Origin: Pelomonas sp047654805
GTDB taxonomy: Bacteria; Pseudomonadota; Gammaproteobacteria; Burkholderiales; Burkholderiaceae_C
Reading direction: 5' to 3'
DNA length: 64,000 nt
Assembly (NCBI RefSeq): GCF_047654805.1
Contig: NZ_JASGIV010000001.1
Span: 1,240,001-1,304,000, forward strand
Shown here: in pieces, positions 17,283 to 26,004 of the stretch
Layout of the letters: each line of letters begins with the position of its first letter
How positions within the stretch are numbered: the first letter of the stretch is position 1
The notes under the pieces: generated by a model
Seen by the model: the letters and a program-made list of their open reading frames with translations, nothing else
The model's database searches: none
Told to the model about the DNA's origin: nothing
Made by a program: the position numbers and the translations under genes

Positions 17283-17693
17283 TCAGGACCTGGGCGCTAT
17301 GACGCGCAGGCCCTTGAAGTAGTCGCGGAAAAAACCGGCGTCGCGGGTGATCAGCCCTTGGCATTGCAGCAGGGCATGCGCGCCAATGAGGAAGTCGGGA
17401 ACGCTGCGCTTGGCGTCGGCGCTGGCCGGCAGGCGCTGGCGGTAGCGGCGCTGCATCTCGCCGGCGCGCAGGGCGGCACGCAACTCCAGCGGCGAGAAAC
17501 CGATGCCAATGGCTTCGAGCGTCTCCAGCACGATGTCGCTGTGGCCCAGGCCGGCCACCACCTCGCTGACCACCACCTCGCAGGCCACGACCGGGCCGGT
17601 CGACAGCGCGCTGCGCAGCAACTGCTCGGCCTCGTCCGCGGACGGGCCATCGCCGATGTAGTCGACGAGGATGGAGGTGTCGACGGCAATCAT
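17283..17693 (-). CDS. vapC: PIN-domain toxin (VapC-like)
   Basis: A 136-residue PIN ribonuclease. The acidic tetrad is complete: Asp5 (AVDTSILVDY), Glu44, Asp100 (VPDFLIGAH) and Asp118 (TRDAGFF). VapC toxins cut tRNA or rRNA when the antitoxin is lost. Start ATG 17693 begins the fold; the frame upstream is unrelated. The antitoxin gene ends 76 bases upstream on the same strand, a wider gap than in most vapBC pairs. That gap contains a GC-rich extragenic sequence. Confidence 0.88.
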   Translation of the reverse strand: MIAVDTSILVDYIGDGPSADEAEQLLRSALSTGPVVACEVVVSEVVAGLGHSDIVLETLEAIGIGFSPLELRAALRAGEMQRRYRQRLPASADAKRSVPDFLIGAHALLQCQGLITRDAGFFRDYFKGLRVIAPRS

Positions 17694-17769
17694 GCCGCTT
17701 TCCGTCGGGCCATCCCCAGGGGGGCGAAGCCTACGTGGGGGACAGCCTGCAAGGTGCGCGCGGGGGCTC

Positions 17770-18027
17770 TCATGTTTCCTCCGGCGGCGGGTAGGGATCA
17801 CCCGGCGCGCGGCCACGCAGCTCGCGCATCACGTCGTCGGTGGTCGTGCCTTCGGGCAGCTTGATGCGGCCTCGCATCTTGGACAGCGCATCGCCGACAT
17901 CCTTGCGCAGGATGATGCGGCCACCGTCCAGCTCGACCTTGAGCGTCGTGCCCTTGGTCAGGCCAAGAGCGTCTCGGACGGCTTTGGGCAGCGTGATCTG
18001 CCCGCGCTCGGCAACGGTGGCTTCCAT
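17770..18027 (-). CDS. vapB: AbrB/SpoVT-fold antitoxin (VapB-like)
   Basis: An 85-residue protein. The N-terminal swapped-hairpin DNA-binding domain is clear (VAERGQITLPKAVRDALGL, then GTTLKVELDGGRIILRK). The C-terminal tail, rich in charged and proline residues, is where such antitoxins wrap the toxin. It lies first in the pair, so the antitoxin-toxin complex probably represses the promoter found at 18126-18154. Its leader contains a short tandem repeat. Confidence 0.85.
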   Translation of the reverse strand: MEATVAERGQITLPKAVRDALGLTKGTTLKVELDGGRIILRKDVGDALSKMRGRIKLPEGTTTDDVMRELRGRAPGDPYPPPEET

Positions 18028-18050
18028 GGGGCCTCCAGCGGCTGGCCGCC

Positions 18051-18094
18051 GGCAGGCCGGCGGCAGGCCGGCGGCAGGCCGGCGGCAGGCCGGC
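18051..18094. repeat. 11-bp tandem repeat, four copies
   Basis: Four perfect copies of GGCAGGCCGGC lie in the 5' leader of vapB, 24 to 67 bases before its start codon. The unit is GC-only except for one A and can fold on itself. Confidence 0.9.
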
Positions 18095-18101
18095 GGCTCA
18101 G

Positions 18102-18154
18102 GTATGCATCAGAAAGTATGCATGCATTCTACATACCTGGGCCGGAGGTTTCAA
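18102..18154 (-). promoter_or_regulatory. vapBC promoter with repeated operator
   Basis: On the minus strand TTGAAA (18154-18149) and TAGAAT (18131-18126) are spaced by 17 bases, a near-consensus sigma-70 promoter. Directly at and after the -10 are two direct copies of ATGCATAC (18123-18116 and 18109-18102), 14 bases apart, the first extended to the palindrome ATGCATGCAT. Such repeats are likely sites for autorepression by the antitoxin. Confidence 0.75.
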
Positions 18155-18164
18155 TCGAGACGAC

Positions 18165-18746
18165 TCACTTGCCGGCCACGGGCGTGATGCCGAGGCCGCT
18201 GCGGGCCTGCTCGGCCGCCTCGGCTTCGGGGTCGGCGATCTTGGCGGCCTTGGCGGCCGCGATCAGCTTCTCCTGCTCGGGATGGACGCAGTCGTCCAGC
18301 AGGCGCTGGCCGATCTTGGTGTCCAGCAGCATGGACTTGTTGGCGATCTGGATCATCAGAGTGCGGCCGGTCACGTCCTCCAGGCGCAGGGCGCCGGTGG
18401 ACGACAGCACGGGTTTCATCGTGATGACCTGCTTCTTCCAGGCGACATTGATGTAGCCGGCCACCTTGGGGTGCTTGTCGATGTGCACGCGCTCCTTGAA
18501 CTCGCAGGCGTAGTCGCCGATGTAGGCGCGTTCGGCGGCTGCGAGCTGAGGTTCGTCAGCGTCGGTCAGCACGGGCTCGGGTGGCGGTGCAGGCGTCTTC
18601 TTTACAGGCGTCTTGGGGGAGGCTTTGGCGATGGGTTTGGCGACAGGCTTGACGCCAGCCTTGGCCGGCGGTGTCTGGGCCAGGGCGGGCAGTGCGGCGC
18701 AAAGGATGAGGGCGGCGGCGCAGCCGCGGAGCGTGGGGTACGGCAT
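18165..18746 (-). CDS. secreted protein of unknown function
   Basis: A 193-residue protein not assigned to a family. It has a signal peptide (ALILCAALPALA|QTPP) followed by a Lys/Pro/Ala-rich low-complexity linker to about residue 56. The folded part (EPQLAAAERAYIGDYACEFKERVHI ... VAWKKQVITMKPV ... DDCVHP) has two cysteines that could form one disulfide. No catalytic motif is evident. The start at 18746 is chosen because the signal peptide begins there; an upstream MM at about 18788-18791 is possible. It lies 115 bases downstream of the citrate-lyase-like gene. Confidence 0.65.
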   Translation of the reverse strand: MPYPTLRGCAAALILCAALPALAQTPPAKAGVKPVAKPIAKASPKTPVKKTPAPPPEPVLTDADEPQLAAAERAYIGDYACEFKERVHIDKHPKVAGYINVAWKKQVITMKPVLSSTGALRLEDVTGRTLMIQIANKSMLLDTKIGQRLLDDCVHPEQEKLIAAAKAAKIADPEAEAAEQARSGLGITPVAGK

Positions 18747-18867
18747 CGAGGTGGGGCGGAAAAAGAGGGGGGAATTGGGGCGGCGCATCATGGCCGAGGC
18801 GAGCGCGGCCAGGGGTGAGCAGGTGTGAGGATTGTCCGGTGCCTCATGCCATGCCCAGGCCCGTGCT

Positions 18868-19869
18868 TTACCCGATGGATGCTGGGAAGAACGCTTGCCG
18901 TGCCTCGGCGGGGAGCGGGCGGCCGGTGCGCTCGGCACGCTCCAGCACGGTCCAGAAATAGCGATAGCTGGCACGGTCGTGCAATCGGTCACGGAACGGG
19001 ATCGGCGCCCACCGGGCGGCTTGCGCGGCGAGCAACAGTTCGGCGGCCTCGGCGACCTCTTCGGCCGCAGGTGCGAAGGCGTCGACGATGGGGCGGATCT
19101 GGTCAGGGTGGATGCTCCACATGCGTGTGTAGCCGAACTCGCGTGCGACTCGGCGGGCGGCGGCGGCGAGTGCGCAAGCGTCGCGGAACTCGGTGACGAC
19201 GCAGTGCGAAGGCGTCTTGCCGAAAGCGTGGGCTGCGGCGGCGATCTCCAGCTTGGCGCGCACGACCAGCGGATGCTCGAACTGGCCGGGTAGCTCCATC
19301 GCTGTCTTGGGAATGGCGCCGCCGTGGGCGGAGACGAAATCCATCAGGCCGAAGGACAGGGACTCGATACGCGGATGGGCGGCGATGCGGAACACCTCGC
19401 GCAACGCGCCGTGGGTCTCGATCAGTACCTGCAGCGGCAGCCTTGGGCGACCATGGCGCTCGCAGGCGGCGTCGATCGCGGCGGCGGCGCGATCCACGTC
19501 GTCGGCGCCCTCGGGCTTGGGAATCATCAGATATGCCAGGCGACCGCCGGCCTTGGCGATCAGTGTGTCCACATCGGCCTCGAAGGCGGCGTGGCCCCAG
19601 GGGTGGACGCGGGCGCCGACGCGGCCGAAGCGGTTGGCTGCGCTTGTCGCCAGTTCGGCGATCAGCAGCGCATGCTCGGCCTCGCCGCCGACGGGGGCAC
19701 CATCCTCGGCGTCCAGTGTGATGTCGAAGACGGGGCCGAGTTCGGCCTGCAGAGCCAGACTCTTCCTCATGCGCGCTTCGACGCCGCAATAGTGGTCGAC
19801 GACAGGTAGCGCTGTGCGGGACGCTTCATGGCCGAAAAGGGCCACGCGGGGATGGAGGAGCGCGCTCAT
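18868..19869 (-). CDS. CoA ester lyase (HpcH/HpaI, CitE-like)
   Basis: A 333-residue TIM-barrel protein of the citrate lyase beta/malyl-CoA lyase group. Motifs seen: DITLDAEDGAPVG, GARVHPWGH, LMIPKPEGADDVD, VLIETHGALREVF and MWSIHPDQI. The conserved acidic residues expected to hold Mg2+ are in DAEDG and IETHG. No citrate lyase alpha or gamma gene is nearby, so it is not part of that complex; a stand-alone malyl-, citramalyl- or beta-methylmalyl-CoA lyase is more likely. It lies downstream of mdh and tam on one strand. Confidence 0.85.
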   Translation of the reverse strand: MSALLHPRVALFGHEASRTALPVVDHYCGVEARMRKSLALQAELGPVFDITLDAEDGAPVGGEAEHALLIAELATSAANRFGRVGARVHPWGHAAFEADVDTLIAKAGGRLAYLMIPKPEGADDVDRAAAAIDAACERHGRPRLPLQVLIETHGALREVFRIAAHPRIESLSFGLMDFVSAHGGAIPKTAMELPGQFEHPLVVRAKLEIAAAAHAFGKTPSHCVVTEFRDACALAAAARRVAREFGYTRMWSIHPDQIRPIVDAFAPAAEEVAEAAELLLAAQAARWAPIPFRDRLHDRASYRYFWTVLERAERTGRPLPAEARQAFFPASIG

Positions 19870-20023
19870 GGCGTCACTGTACCCAGGATGGGGCCATGCA
19901 AACCGCTGTGCCTGCGCATGTTGTGACGTGCCAGCATCCATGCACGCGACTGCGAGGGCCGCGGCGGATGGGCTGCGGGCCCAGCCGCTCGCGCAGGCGG
20001 CGGCAACCTTGCGGCTGCCGGCT

Positions 20024-20803
20024 TCACGCGGTTGAGAGGCTTGCGACGAAGAACAGGCGTGGGAAGGCCAGCAGCAGCCGGCCATCCGCACGTTGCGGGT
20101 AGCTGCTGGCGATACGCTGTTCGTAGTCGGCTAGGAACTGTGTGCGCTCGGGCTCGGGCAGCGGGTCGACAAAGGGCTTGAGCCCGGTGCCGCGCACCCA
20201 CTCGACGATGCGGGAGGCCGAGTCCATCGGATGCTGGTAGGCGGTACGCCAAAGGTCCAGCGAGGCGCTGATTGGCGCCAGCAGGTCGTAGTAGCCATCC
20301 AGCCCCAGCAACTCGGTGCGCAGCCGGCTAGCGTCGCCGATCAGCGCAGCGAACGGAGGTTGAGCAGCCAGTTCGCGCATGGCGCGGTGCGTGGGCTCGT
20401 CGCGGTTGTCCGGCATCTGCACGGCCAGCACGCCGCCCGGGGCCAGCAGGCCGAGCAGGCGAGGCAGTAGCCTCTCATGGTCGCCGACCCATTGCAGCGA
20501 GGCGTTCGCGTAGATCAGGTCGGGCGCGTCCTGCGGCGTCCAGTCCGCAATGTCCGCCAGCTCGAAGCGACAGCCTGGCAGGCGCTCACGGGCGCTCTCC
20601 AGCATGGCGGCGGAACTGTCGATGCCGATGACTTCGGCATCGGGGAAGCGTTGAACCAGCAGCTCCGCAGAGTTGCCGGGGCCGCAGCCGAGGTCGACGA
20701 CCCGGCGTGGGGCCTGGAGCGGCACCCGTGCCAGCAGGTCGCGGGCTGGACGGGTGCGCTCGTCCTCGAAGCGGCGGTAGAGGTCCGGATTCCAGTCCTT
20801 CAT
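20024..20803 (-). CDS. tam: trans-aconitate 2-methyltransferase
   Basis: A 259-residue SAM-dependent methyltransferase. The SAM loop VVDLGCGPGNSAELL, the acidic strand VIGIDSSAAML and the strong Tam pattern (MKDWNPDLYRRFEDERTRPARDL near the N-terminus, IYANASLQWVGDHE) identify it. It esterifies trans-aconitate, which forms spontaneously from cis-aconitate and inhibits aconitase. It starts 19 bases after mdh and is upstream of the CitE-like gene and acnB, which fits a repair role beside the TCA genes. Confidence 0.92.
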   Translation of the reverse strand: MKDWNPDLYRRFEDERTRPARDLLARVPLQAPRRVVDLGCGPGNSAELLVQRFPDAEVIGIDSSAAMLESARERLPGCRFELADIADWTPQDAPDLIYANASLQWVGDHERLLPRLLGLLAPGGVLAVQMPDNRDEPTHRAMRELAAQPPFAALIGDASRLRTELLGLDGYYDLLAPISASLDLWRTAYQHPMDSASRIVEWVRGTGLKPFVDPLPEPERTQFLADYEQRIASSYPQRADGRLLLAFPRLFFVASLSTA

Positions 20804-20822
20804 GCCGCCGCGCTCGAAAGGC

Positions 20823-21809
20823 TTACAGCAGGTGCTTGACGCCGTCCTGCTCGTCCGTCAGTTCTTTCAGCGTCTTGTTGATGCACTCTTGCGAGAACGC
20901 ATCGATCTCGATGCCTTGCACGATCTTGTACTCGCCGCCTTCGCAGGTGACGGGGTAGCCGAACATGACTTCCTTGGGAATGCCGTATTCACCACCCGAC
21001 GGGATGCCCATCGTCACCCACTTGCCGTTGGTGCCGAGGGCCCAGTCGCGCATGTGGTCGATGGCAGCGTTGGCGGCCGAGGCAGCCGAGGACAGGCCAC
21101 GGGCCGCGATGATGGCCGCGCCGCGCTTGCCGACGGTGGGCAGGAAGACTTCGCGGTTCCACTGCTCGTCGTTGATCAGGGCCTTGACCGGTTGGCCATC
21201 AATGGTGGCGTTGCGGTAGTCGGCGTACATCGTGGGCGAGTGGTTGCCCCACACGGCCAGCTTCTCGATGGAGCCTACGGCCTTGCCGGTCTTGGCAGCG
21301 ATCTGCGAGGCGGCGCGGTTATGGTCAAGGCGCAGCATGGCGGTGAAGTTCTTGGCCGGCAGGTCCGGGGCAGACTTCATCGCGATGTAGGCGTTGGTGT
21401 TGGCGGGGTTGCCGACGACCAGCACGCGCACGTTGCGCGAAGCCACGGCGTTCAGTGCCTTGCCCTGCACGGTAAAGATCTGTGCGTTGGCGGCCAGCAG
21501 GTCGGCGCGCTCCATGCCGGGGCCGCGCGGGCGGGCGCCGACGAGCAGGGCGTAGTCGGTGTCCTTGAAGGCGGTCATCGGGTCGCTGTGGGCCTCGATG
21601 CCGGCCAGCAGCGGGAAGGCGCAGTCTTCGAGTTCCATGATCACGCCCTTCAGCGCGTTCTGAGCCTTCTCGTCGGGAATCTCCAACAGCTGGAGGATGA
21701 CGGGCTGGTCCTTGCCCAGCATCTCGCCGGAGGCGATGCGGAACAGCAGGGCGTAGCCGATCTGGCCGGCAGCGCCGGTAACGGCGACGCGAACGGGTTT
21801 CTTGCTCAT
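20823..21809 (-). CDS. mdh: malate dehydrogenase
   Basis: The NAD-dependent TCA-cycle enzyme for malate and oxaloacetate. The 328 residues are the usual length for the beta-proteobacterial type. Visible are the nucleotide loop VTGAAGQIGYALLF, substrate loop GARPRGPGMERADLL, NPANTNAYIAMKSAP and the catalytic histidine in WGNHSPTMYADY. Start ATG 21809 carries a GGAGA-like ribosome site. It is divergent from the GntR gene with 80 bases between the start codons. Confidence 0.97.
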   Translation of the reverse strand: MSKKPVRVAVTGAAGQIGYALLFRIASGEMLGKDQPVILQLLEIPDEKAQNALKGVIMELEDCAFPLLAGIEAHSDPMTAFKDTDYALLVGARPRGPGMERADLLAANAQIFTVQGKALNAVASRNVRVLVVGNPANTNAYIAMKSAPDLPAKNFTAMLRLDHNRAASQIAAKTGKAVGSIEKLAVWGNHSPTMYADYRNATIDGQPVKALINDEQWNREVFLPTVGKRGAAIIAARGLSSAASAANAAIDHMRDWALGTNGKWVTMGIPSGGEYGIPKEVMFGYPVTCEGGEYKIVQGIEIDAFSQECINKTLKELTDEQDGVKHLL

Positions 21810-21889
21810 GGAGGTCTCCGAAGGGGCAGTTGAAAAAGCTGGGCGAATCCCGCTGAGTGTACGGGCATACCCTGTGCTGCAATGCACCC

Positions 21890-22606
21890 ATGCCCAAGAC
21901 CCCTGCGCCGTTGTACGAGCAAATCCGCCAGCTGATCGTCGCGGCTCTCGCGGCCGGCGAGTGGCGGCCGGGTGATGCCCTGCCCAGCGAGCCGGCGCTG
22001 GCGGAACGCTTTGGTGCCAGTACCGGCACCGTGCGCCGGGCGTTGGATGAGCTGGCCGCAGAGAACCTCGTCGAGCGCCGCCAGGGCAGCGGCACCTTCG
22101 TGGCCACACACGCGGCACCGCGCCAGCAATTCCGCTTCCTGCGCCTGGTGGCCGATGACGAGGCCGGAGGCTTCACGCGTGAGCTACTCGGCTGCCGGCG
22201 CCTGCGTGCCACGGCCGAGATTGCCCGGGCGCTGGGCTTGCGCACTTCGGAGCCCATCATCGAAGTCCGCCGGCTGCTGCATCGGCGCGGGCGACCTGTC
22301 GTGCTTGATGAACTCTGGCTTCCGGAACGGCATTTCGAGGGGTTGACGGCGGAAGTGATCGAGGGCCATCCGGGGGCGCTTTACGCACTCTTCGAGGCGC
22401 GTTTCGGCGTGCACATGGTGCGGGCTCAGGAGAAGCTGCGCGCCGTGGCTGCCACGCCCGAGGCCGCGCGCCTGCTGTGCGTGCCCGAGGGCGAGCCCCT
22501 GCTCAGCGTGGAGCGTCTGGCCTTCACCTATGGCGACCGGCCGGTGGAGTTGAGGCGCGGCCTGTACCACACCGATGCCGACCATTACCGCAACGACTTG
22601 AACTGA
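21890..22606 (+). CDS. GntR-family regulator (HutC/UTRA type)
   Basis: A 238-residue regulator. The N-terminal winged helix (PLYEQIRQLIVAALAAGEWRPGDALPSEPALAERFG) is followed by an effector-binding UTRA domain (residues about 85-235, ending RGLYHTDADHYRNDL). It sits between mdh and the sdh operon, divergent from mdh, so it probably controls one or both in response to a small carboxylate; this is inferred from position. The ATG at 21890 begins the family homology. Confidence 0.9.
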   Translation: MPKTPAPLYEQIRQLIVAALAAGEWRPGDALPSEPALAERFGASTGTVRRALDELAAENLVERRQGSGTFVATHAAPRQQFRFLRLVADDEAGGFTRELLGCRRLRATAEIARALGLRTSEPIIEVRRLLHRRGRPVVLDELWLPERHFEGLTAEVIEGHPGALYALFEARFGVHMVRAQEKLRAVAATPEAARLLCVPEGEPLLSVERLAFTYGDRPVELRRGLYHTDADHYRNDLN

Positions 22607-22699
22607 AGCTGACGATGGCGCAGTGCAGCATGGCGCCGGCTCGGGTTAACACTTGGGCCTAGAATCGTTTGGTTTCACCCCGATTACGCAGGCTCGACC

Positions 22700-23128
22700 A
22701 TGACGGATAGCGCCAAAACAAGACCCGTATACCGAAATATTCACATCACGCAGATCGTCGGTTACCGGCTGCCTCCGGCCGGCATCGTCTCCATCCTGCA
22801 CCGCGTCAGCGGGCTGCTGATCTTCGTGCTGCTGCCCTTCGTGGTCTGGATGCTGGACGCCAGCCTGGGCTCGGAAATCTCCTATGACGGCTTCACCAAC
22901 GTCTTCGTGGCCGGCGTGGCCGGGCTGCCGGCCTGGTTTGTCAAGCTGGTCGTGCTGGGCCTGATCTGGGCCTATCTGCACCACTTCATTGCCGGCGTGC
23001 GCCACCTGTGGATGGACGCCACGCACAGTGTCAGCAAGGCCCAGGGCCACAGCTCCGCGGTCTTCACGCTGGGCTTGAGCATCGCGCTGACCGTGGTGCT
23101 GGGTGCCAAGCTGTTCGGTTTGTACTGA
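22700..23128 (+). CDS. sdhC: succinate dehydrogenase cytochrome b556 subunit
   Basis: A 142-residue membrane anchor of complex II with three hydrophobic segments. The motif SILHRVSGLLIF lies near the quinone site, and the probable heme ligand is in HHFIAGVRHLWMD. It is first in sdhCDAB-sdhE-gltA. A TAGAAT -10-like box at 22660-22665 lies upstream, but a good -35 is not seen. Confidence 0.95.
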   Translation: MTDSAKTRPVYRNIHITQIVGYRLPPAGIVSILHRVSGLLIFVLLPFVVWMLDASLGSEISYDGFTNVFVAGVAGLPAWFVKLVVLGLIWAYLHHFIAGVRHLWMDATHSVSKAQGHSSAVFTLGLSIALTVVLGAKLFGLY

Positions 23129-23151
23129 GCCAACCTGCAAGGACAACAACA

Positions 23152-23511
23152 ATGAGCACTTTCGGCTCCAAGCGCCTCGTCGTCGGCGCGCACTACGGCC
23201 TGCGCGACTGGCTTGCCCAGCGCGTCACCGCCGTGCTGATGGCCCTGTTCACCGTGGCGGTGCTGATCCGCTTCCTGATGCCCGGCGAACTGGGCTACGA
23301 CCACTGGTACGGCGTCTTCGCGCCGCAGTGGATGAAGGTGTTGACCTTCGTCGCCATCCTCGCGCTGGCCTACCACGCCTGGGTGGGCGTGCGTGACATC
23401 TGGATGGACTACGTGAAGCCGGTCGGCCTGCGACTGGCCCTGCAAGTGTTTTCTATCGTGTGGCTGCTTGGCTGTGCCGGCTGGGCAATCCAGGTGCTGT
23501 GGAGACTGTGA
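23152..23511 (+). CDS. sdhD: succinate dehydrogenase membrane anchor subunit
   Basis: A 119-residue subunit with three membrane segments. HYGLRDWLAQRVTAVLMALF matches the N-terminal part of SdhD, and AYHAWVGVRDIWMDYVKP provides the second heme and quinone region. It is 23 bases after sdhC, and its stop overlaps the sdhA start by one base (TGATG). ATG 23152 is preceded by AAGGA. Confidence 0.95.
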   Translation: MSTFGSKRLVVGAHYGLRDWLAQRVTAVLMALFTVAVLIRFLMPGELGYDHWYGVFAPQWMKVLTFVAILALAYHAWVGVRDIWMDYVKPVGLRLALQVFSIVWLLGCAGWAIQVLWRL

Positions 23512-25280
23512 TGACGGCAAAGATTTCGACCCGCAAGTTCGACGTGGTCATCGTCGGGGCCGGCGGCTCCGGCATGCGGGCCTCGCTGCAGCTGTCGCTG
23601 GCCGGCCTGAACGTGGCCGTGCTGTCCAAGGTCTTCCCGACCCGCTCGCACACCGTTGCCGCCCAGGGCGGTATCGGTGCGTCGCTGGGCAACATGAGCG
23701 AGGACAACTGGCACTACCACTTCTACGACACCATCAAGGGCTCGGACTGGCTGGGTGACCAGGACGCCATCGAGTTCATGTGCCGTGAGGCGCCCAAGGT
23801 CGTCTACGAGCTGGAGCACTTCGGCATGCCGTTCGACCGCAATGCCGACGGCACCATCTACCAGCGTCCTTTCGGCGGTCATACCGCCAACTACGGTGAG
23901 AAGCCCGTGCAGCGGGCCTGCGCCGCGGCCGACCGCACCGGCCACGCGCTGCTGCACACGCTGTATCAGCAGAACGTCAAGGCGCGCACCAACTTCTTCG
24001 TGGAGTGGATGGCGCTGGACATCATCCGCGACGCCGAAGGCGACGCCGTCGGCGTGACCGCGCTGGAGATGGAAACCGGCGACGTGCACATCCTGCACGC
24101 CAAGACGGTGCTGCTGGCCACCGGCGGCGCGGGGCGCATCTTCGCGGCCTCCACCAACGCCTTCATCAACACCGGCGACGGCCTGGGCATGGCGGCGCGT
24201 GCTGGCATTCCGCTGGAAGACATGGAGTTCTGGCAGTTCCACCCCACCGGCGTGGCCGGCGCGGGCGTGCTGCTGACGGAAGGCTGCCGCGGCGAGGGCG
24301 CCATCCTGCGCAACAGCAACGGCGAGCGCTTCATGGAGCGCTATGCCCCCACGCTGAAGGACCTGGCGCCGCGTGACTTCGTGTCCCGCTCCATGGACCA
24401 GGAGATCAAGGAAGGTCGCGGCTGCGGTCCCAACAAGGACTACGTGCTGCTGGACATGACCCACCTGGGTGCCGACACCATCGCCAAGCGTCTGCCCTCG
24501 GTGCTGGAGATCGGCCACAACTTCGCCAACGTCGACATCACGAAGGAGCCCATTCCCGTGGTGCCCACCATCCACTACCAGATGGGTGGCATTCCGACCA
24601 GCGTGCATGGCCAGGTGGTCGTGCCCAAGAACGGCAAGCACAACGACATCATCAACGGCCTCTACGCCGTCGGCGAATGCTCCTGCGTGTCGGTCCACGG
24701 CGCCAACCGCCTGGGTACCAATTCGCTGCTGGACCTGGTGGTCTTCGGCCGTGCCGCGGGCAACCACATCGTCGACTTCAACCTCAAGACGAAGTCGCAC
24801 AAGGACCTGCCCAAGGACGCCGCCGACAAGACCCTGGCCCGCCTGGCGCGCCTGGAGTCGTCCACCAGCGGCGAGTACGCGCAGAACGTCGCCAACGACA
24901 TCCGCGCCACCATGCAGAAGCATGCCGGCGTGTTCCGTACGCAGGCAAGCATGGACGAAGGCGTGCAGAAGATCCTGGAAGTCGCCAAGCGTGTCGGCGG
25001 CATCGGCCTGAAGGACAAGTCCAAGGTCTTCAACACCGAGCGTGTCGAGGCGCTGGAAGTCGAGAACCTCATCGAGGCCGCCCAGGCGACGATGATCTCC
25101 GCAGCCGCCCGACCCGAAAGCCGTGGCGCCCATGCGCACAACGACTATCCGAACCGCGACGACGCGAACTGGATGAAGCACACGCTGTGGTACTCCGAAG
25201 GCAATCGCCTGGACTACAAGCCTGTGAATCTCCAACCTCTCACCGTTGAATCGGTGCCTCCCAAGGTCCGCACCTTCTAA
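23511..25280 (+). CDS. sdhA: succinate dehydrogenase flavoprotein subunit
   Basis: A 589-residue catalytic subunit that oxidises succinate to fumarate. The FAD loop VIVGAGGSGMRASL and the covalent flavin site RSHTVAAQGG (His47) are present, with HPTGVAGAGVLLTEGCRGEG and the capping-domain arginines downstream. The ATG overlaps the sdhD stop, so the two are translationally coupled; the longer frame from 23460 is not used. Confidence 0.97.
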   Translation: MTAKISTRKFDVVIVGAGGSGMRASLQLSLAGLNVAVLSKVFPTRSHTVAAQGGIGASLGNMSEDNWHYHFYDTIKGSDWLGDQDAIEFMCREAPKVVYELEHFGMPFDRNADGTIYQRPFGGHTANYGEKPVQRACAAADRTGHALLHTLYQQNVKARTNFFVEWMALDIIRDAEGDAVGVTALEMETGDVHILHAKTVLLATGGAGRIFAASTNAFINTGDGLGMAARAGIPLEDMEFWQFHPTGVAGAGVLLTEGCRGEGAILRNSNGERFMERYAPTLKDLAPRDFVSRSMDQEIKEGRGCGPNKDYVLLDMTHLGADTIAKRLPSVLEIGHNFANVDITKEPIPVVPTIHYQMGGIPTSVHGQVVVPKNGKHNDIINGLYAVGECSCVSVHGANRLGTNSLLDLVVFGRAAGNHIVDFNLKTKSHKDLPKDAADKTLARLARLESSTSGEYAQNVANDIRATMQKHAGVFRTQASMDEGVQKILEVAKRVGGIGLKDKSKVFNTERVEALEVENLIEAAQATMISAAARPESRGAHAHNDYPNRDDANWMKHTLWYSEGNRLDYKPVNLQPLTVESVPPKVRTF

Positions 25281-25297
25281 AGCATCGAGGCCAAGAC

Positions 25298-25999
25298 ATG
25301 AAGCGCACCTTCCAGATCTACCGCTACGACCCCGACAAGGACGCCAAGCCCTACATGCAGACCCTCGAGGTCGAGCTGGACGGCCATGAGCGCATGCTGC
25401 TGGACGCCCTGGTCAAGCTCAAGGCCGTGGACCCCAGCCTGTCGTTCCGCCGTTCCTGCCGTGAAGGCGTCTGTGGCTCCGACGCGATGAACATCAACGG
25501 CAAGAACGGCTTGGCCTGTCTGACGAACATGCGCACGCTGCCGGGCACCATCGTGCTCAAGCCGCTGCCGGGCCTGCCTGTCGTGCGCGACTTGATCGTC
25601 GACATGACGCAGTTCTTCAAGCAGTACCACTCGATCAAGCCCTATCTCGTCAACGACAACCCGCCGCCCGAGAAGGAGCGCCTGCAGTCGCCCGTCGAGC
25701 GCGAGGAGCTGGACGGCCTGTACGAGTGCATTCTTTGCGCGAGCTGCTCAACGAGCTGCCCGAGCTTCTGGTGGAACCCCGACAAGTTCGTCGGCCCGGC
25801 CGGCCTGCTGCAGGCCTACCGCTTCATCGCCGACAGCCGCGACGAAGGCACGGCCGAGCGCCTGGACAACCTCGAGGATCCTTACCGCCTGTTCCGCTGC
25901 CACACCATCATGAACTGCGTGGATGTCTGCCCCAAGGGTCTGAACCCCACGAAGGCCATCGGCAAGATCAAGGAACTGATGGTCCGCCGGGCGGTCTGA
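25298..25999 (+). CDS. sdhB: succinate dehydrogenase iron-sulfur subunit
   Basis: A 233-residue electron-transfer subunit. The 2Fe-2S ligands are in SCREGVCGSDAMNINGKNGLAC-type sequence near residues 54-74. The 4Fe-4S and 3Fe-4S cysteines are in CILCASCSTSCP and CHTIMNCVDVCPKGLNP. It starts 17 bases after sdhA. Confidence 0.97.
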   Translation: MKRTFQIYRYDPDKDAKPYMQTLEVELDGHERMLLDALVKLKAVDPSLSFRRSCREGVCGSDAMNINGKNGLACLTNMRTLPGTIVLKPLPGLPVVRDLIVDMTQFFKQYHSIKPYLVNDNPPPEKERLQSPVEREELDGLYECILCASCSTSCPSFWWNPDKFVGPAGLLQAYRFIADSRDEGTAERLDNLEDPYRLFRCHTIMNCVDVCPKGLNPTKAIGKIKELMVRRAV

Positions 26000-26004
26000 G
26001 TCTG

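Noticed and set aside
18051..18094. CRISPR-like short repeats
   Set aside because: Units are contiguous 11-mers without spacers, so this is a tandem repeat.
23409..25235. 608-codon open frame antisense to sdhA
   Set aside because: Opposite an intact SdhA with all motifs; no family similarity.
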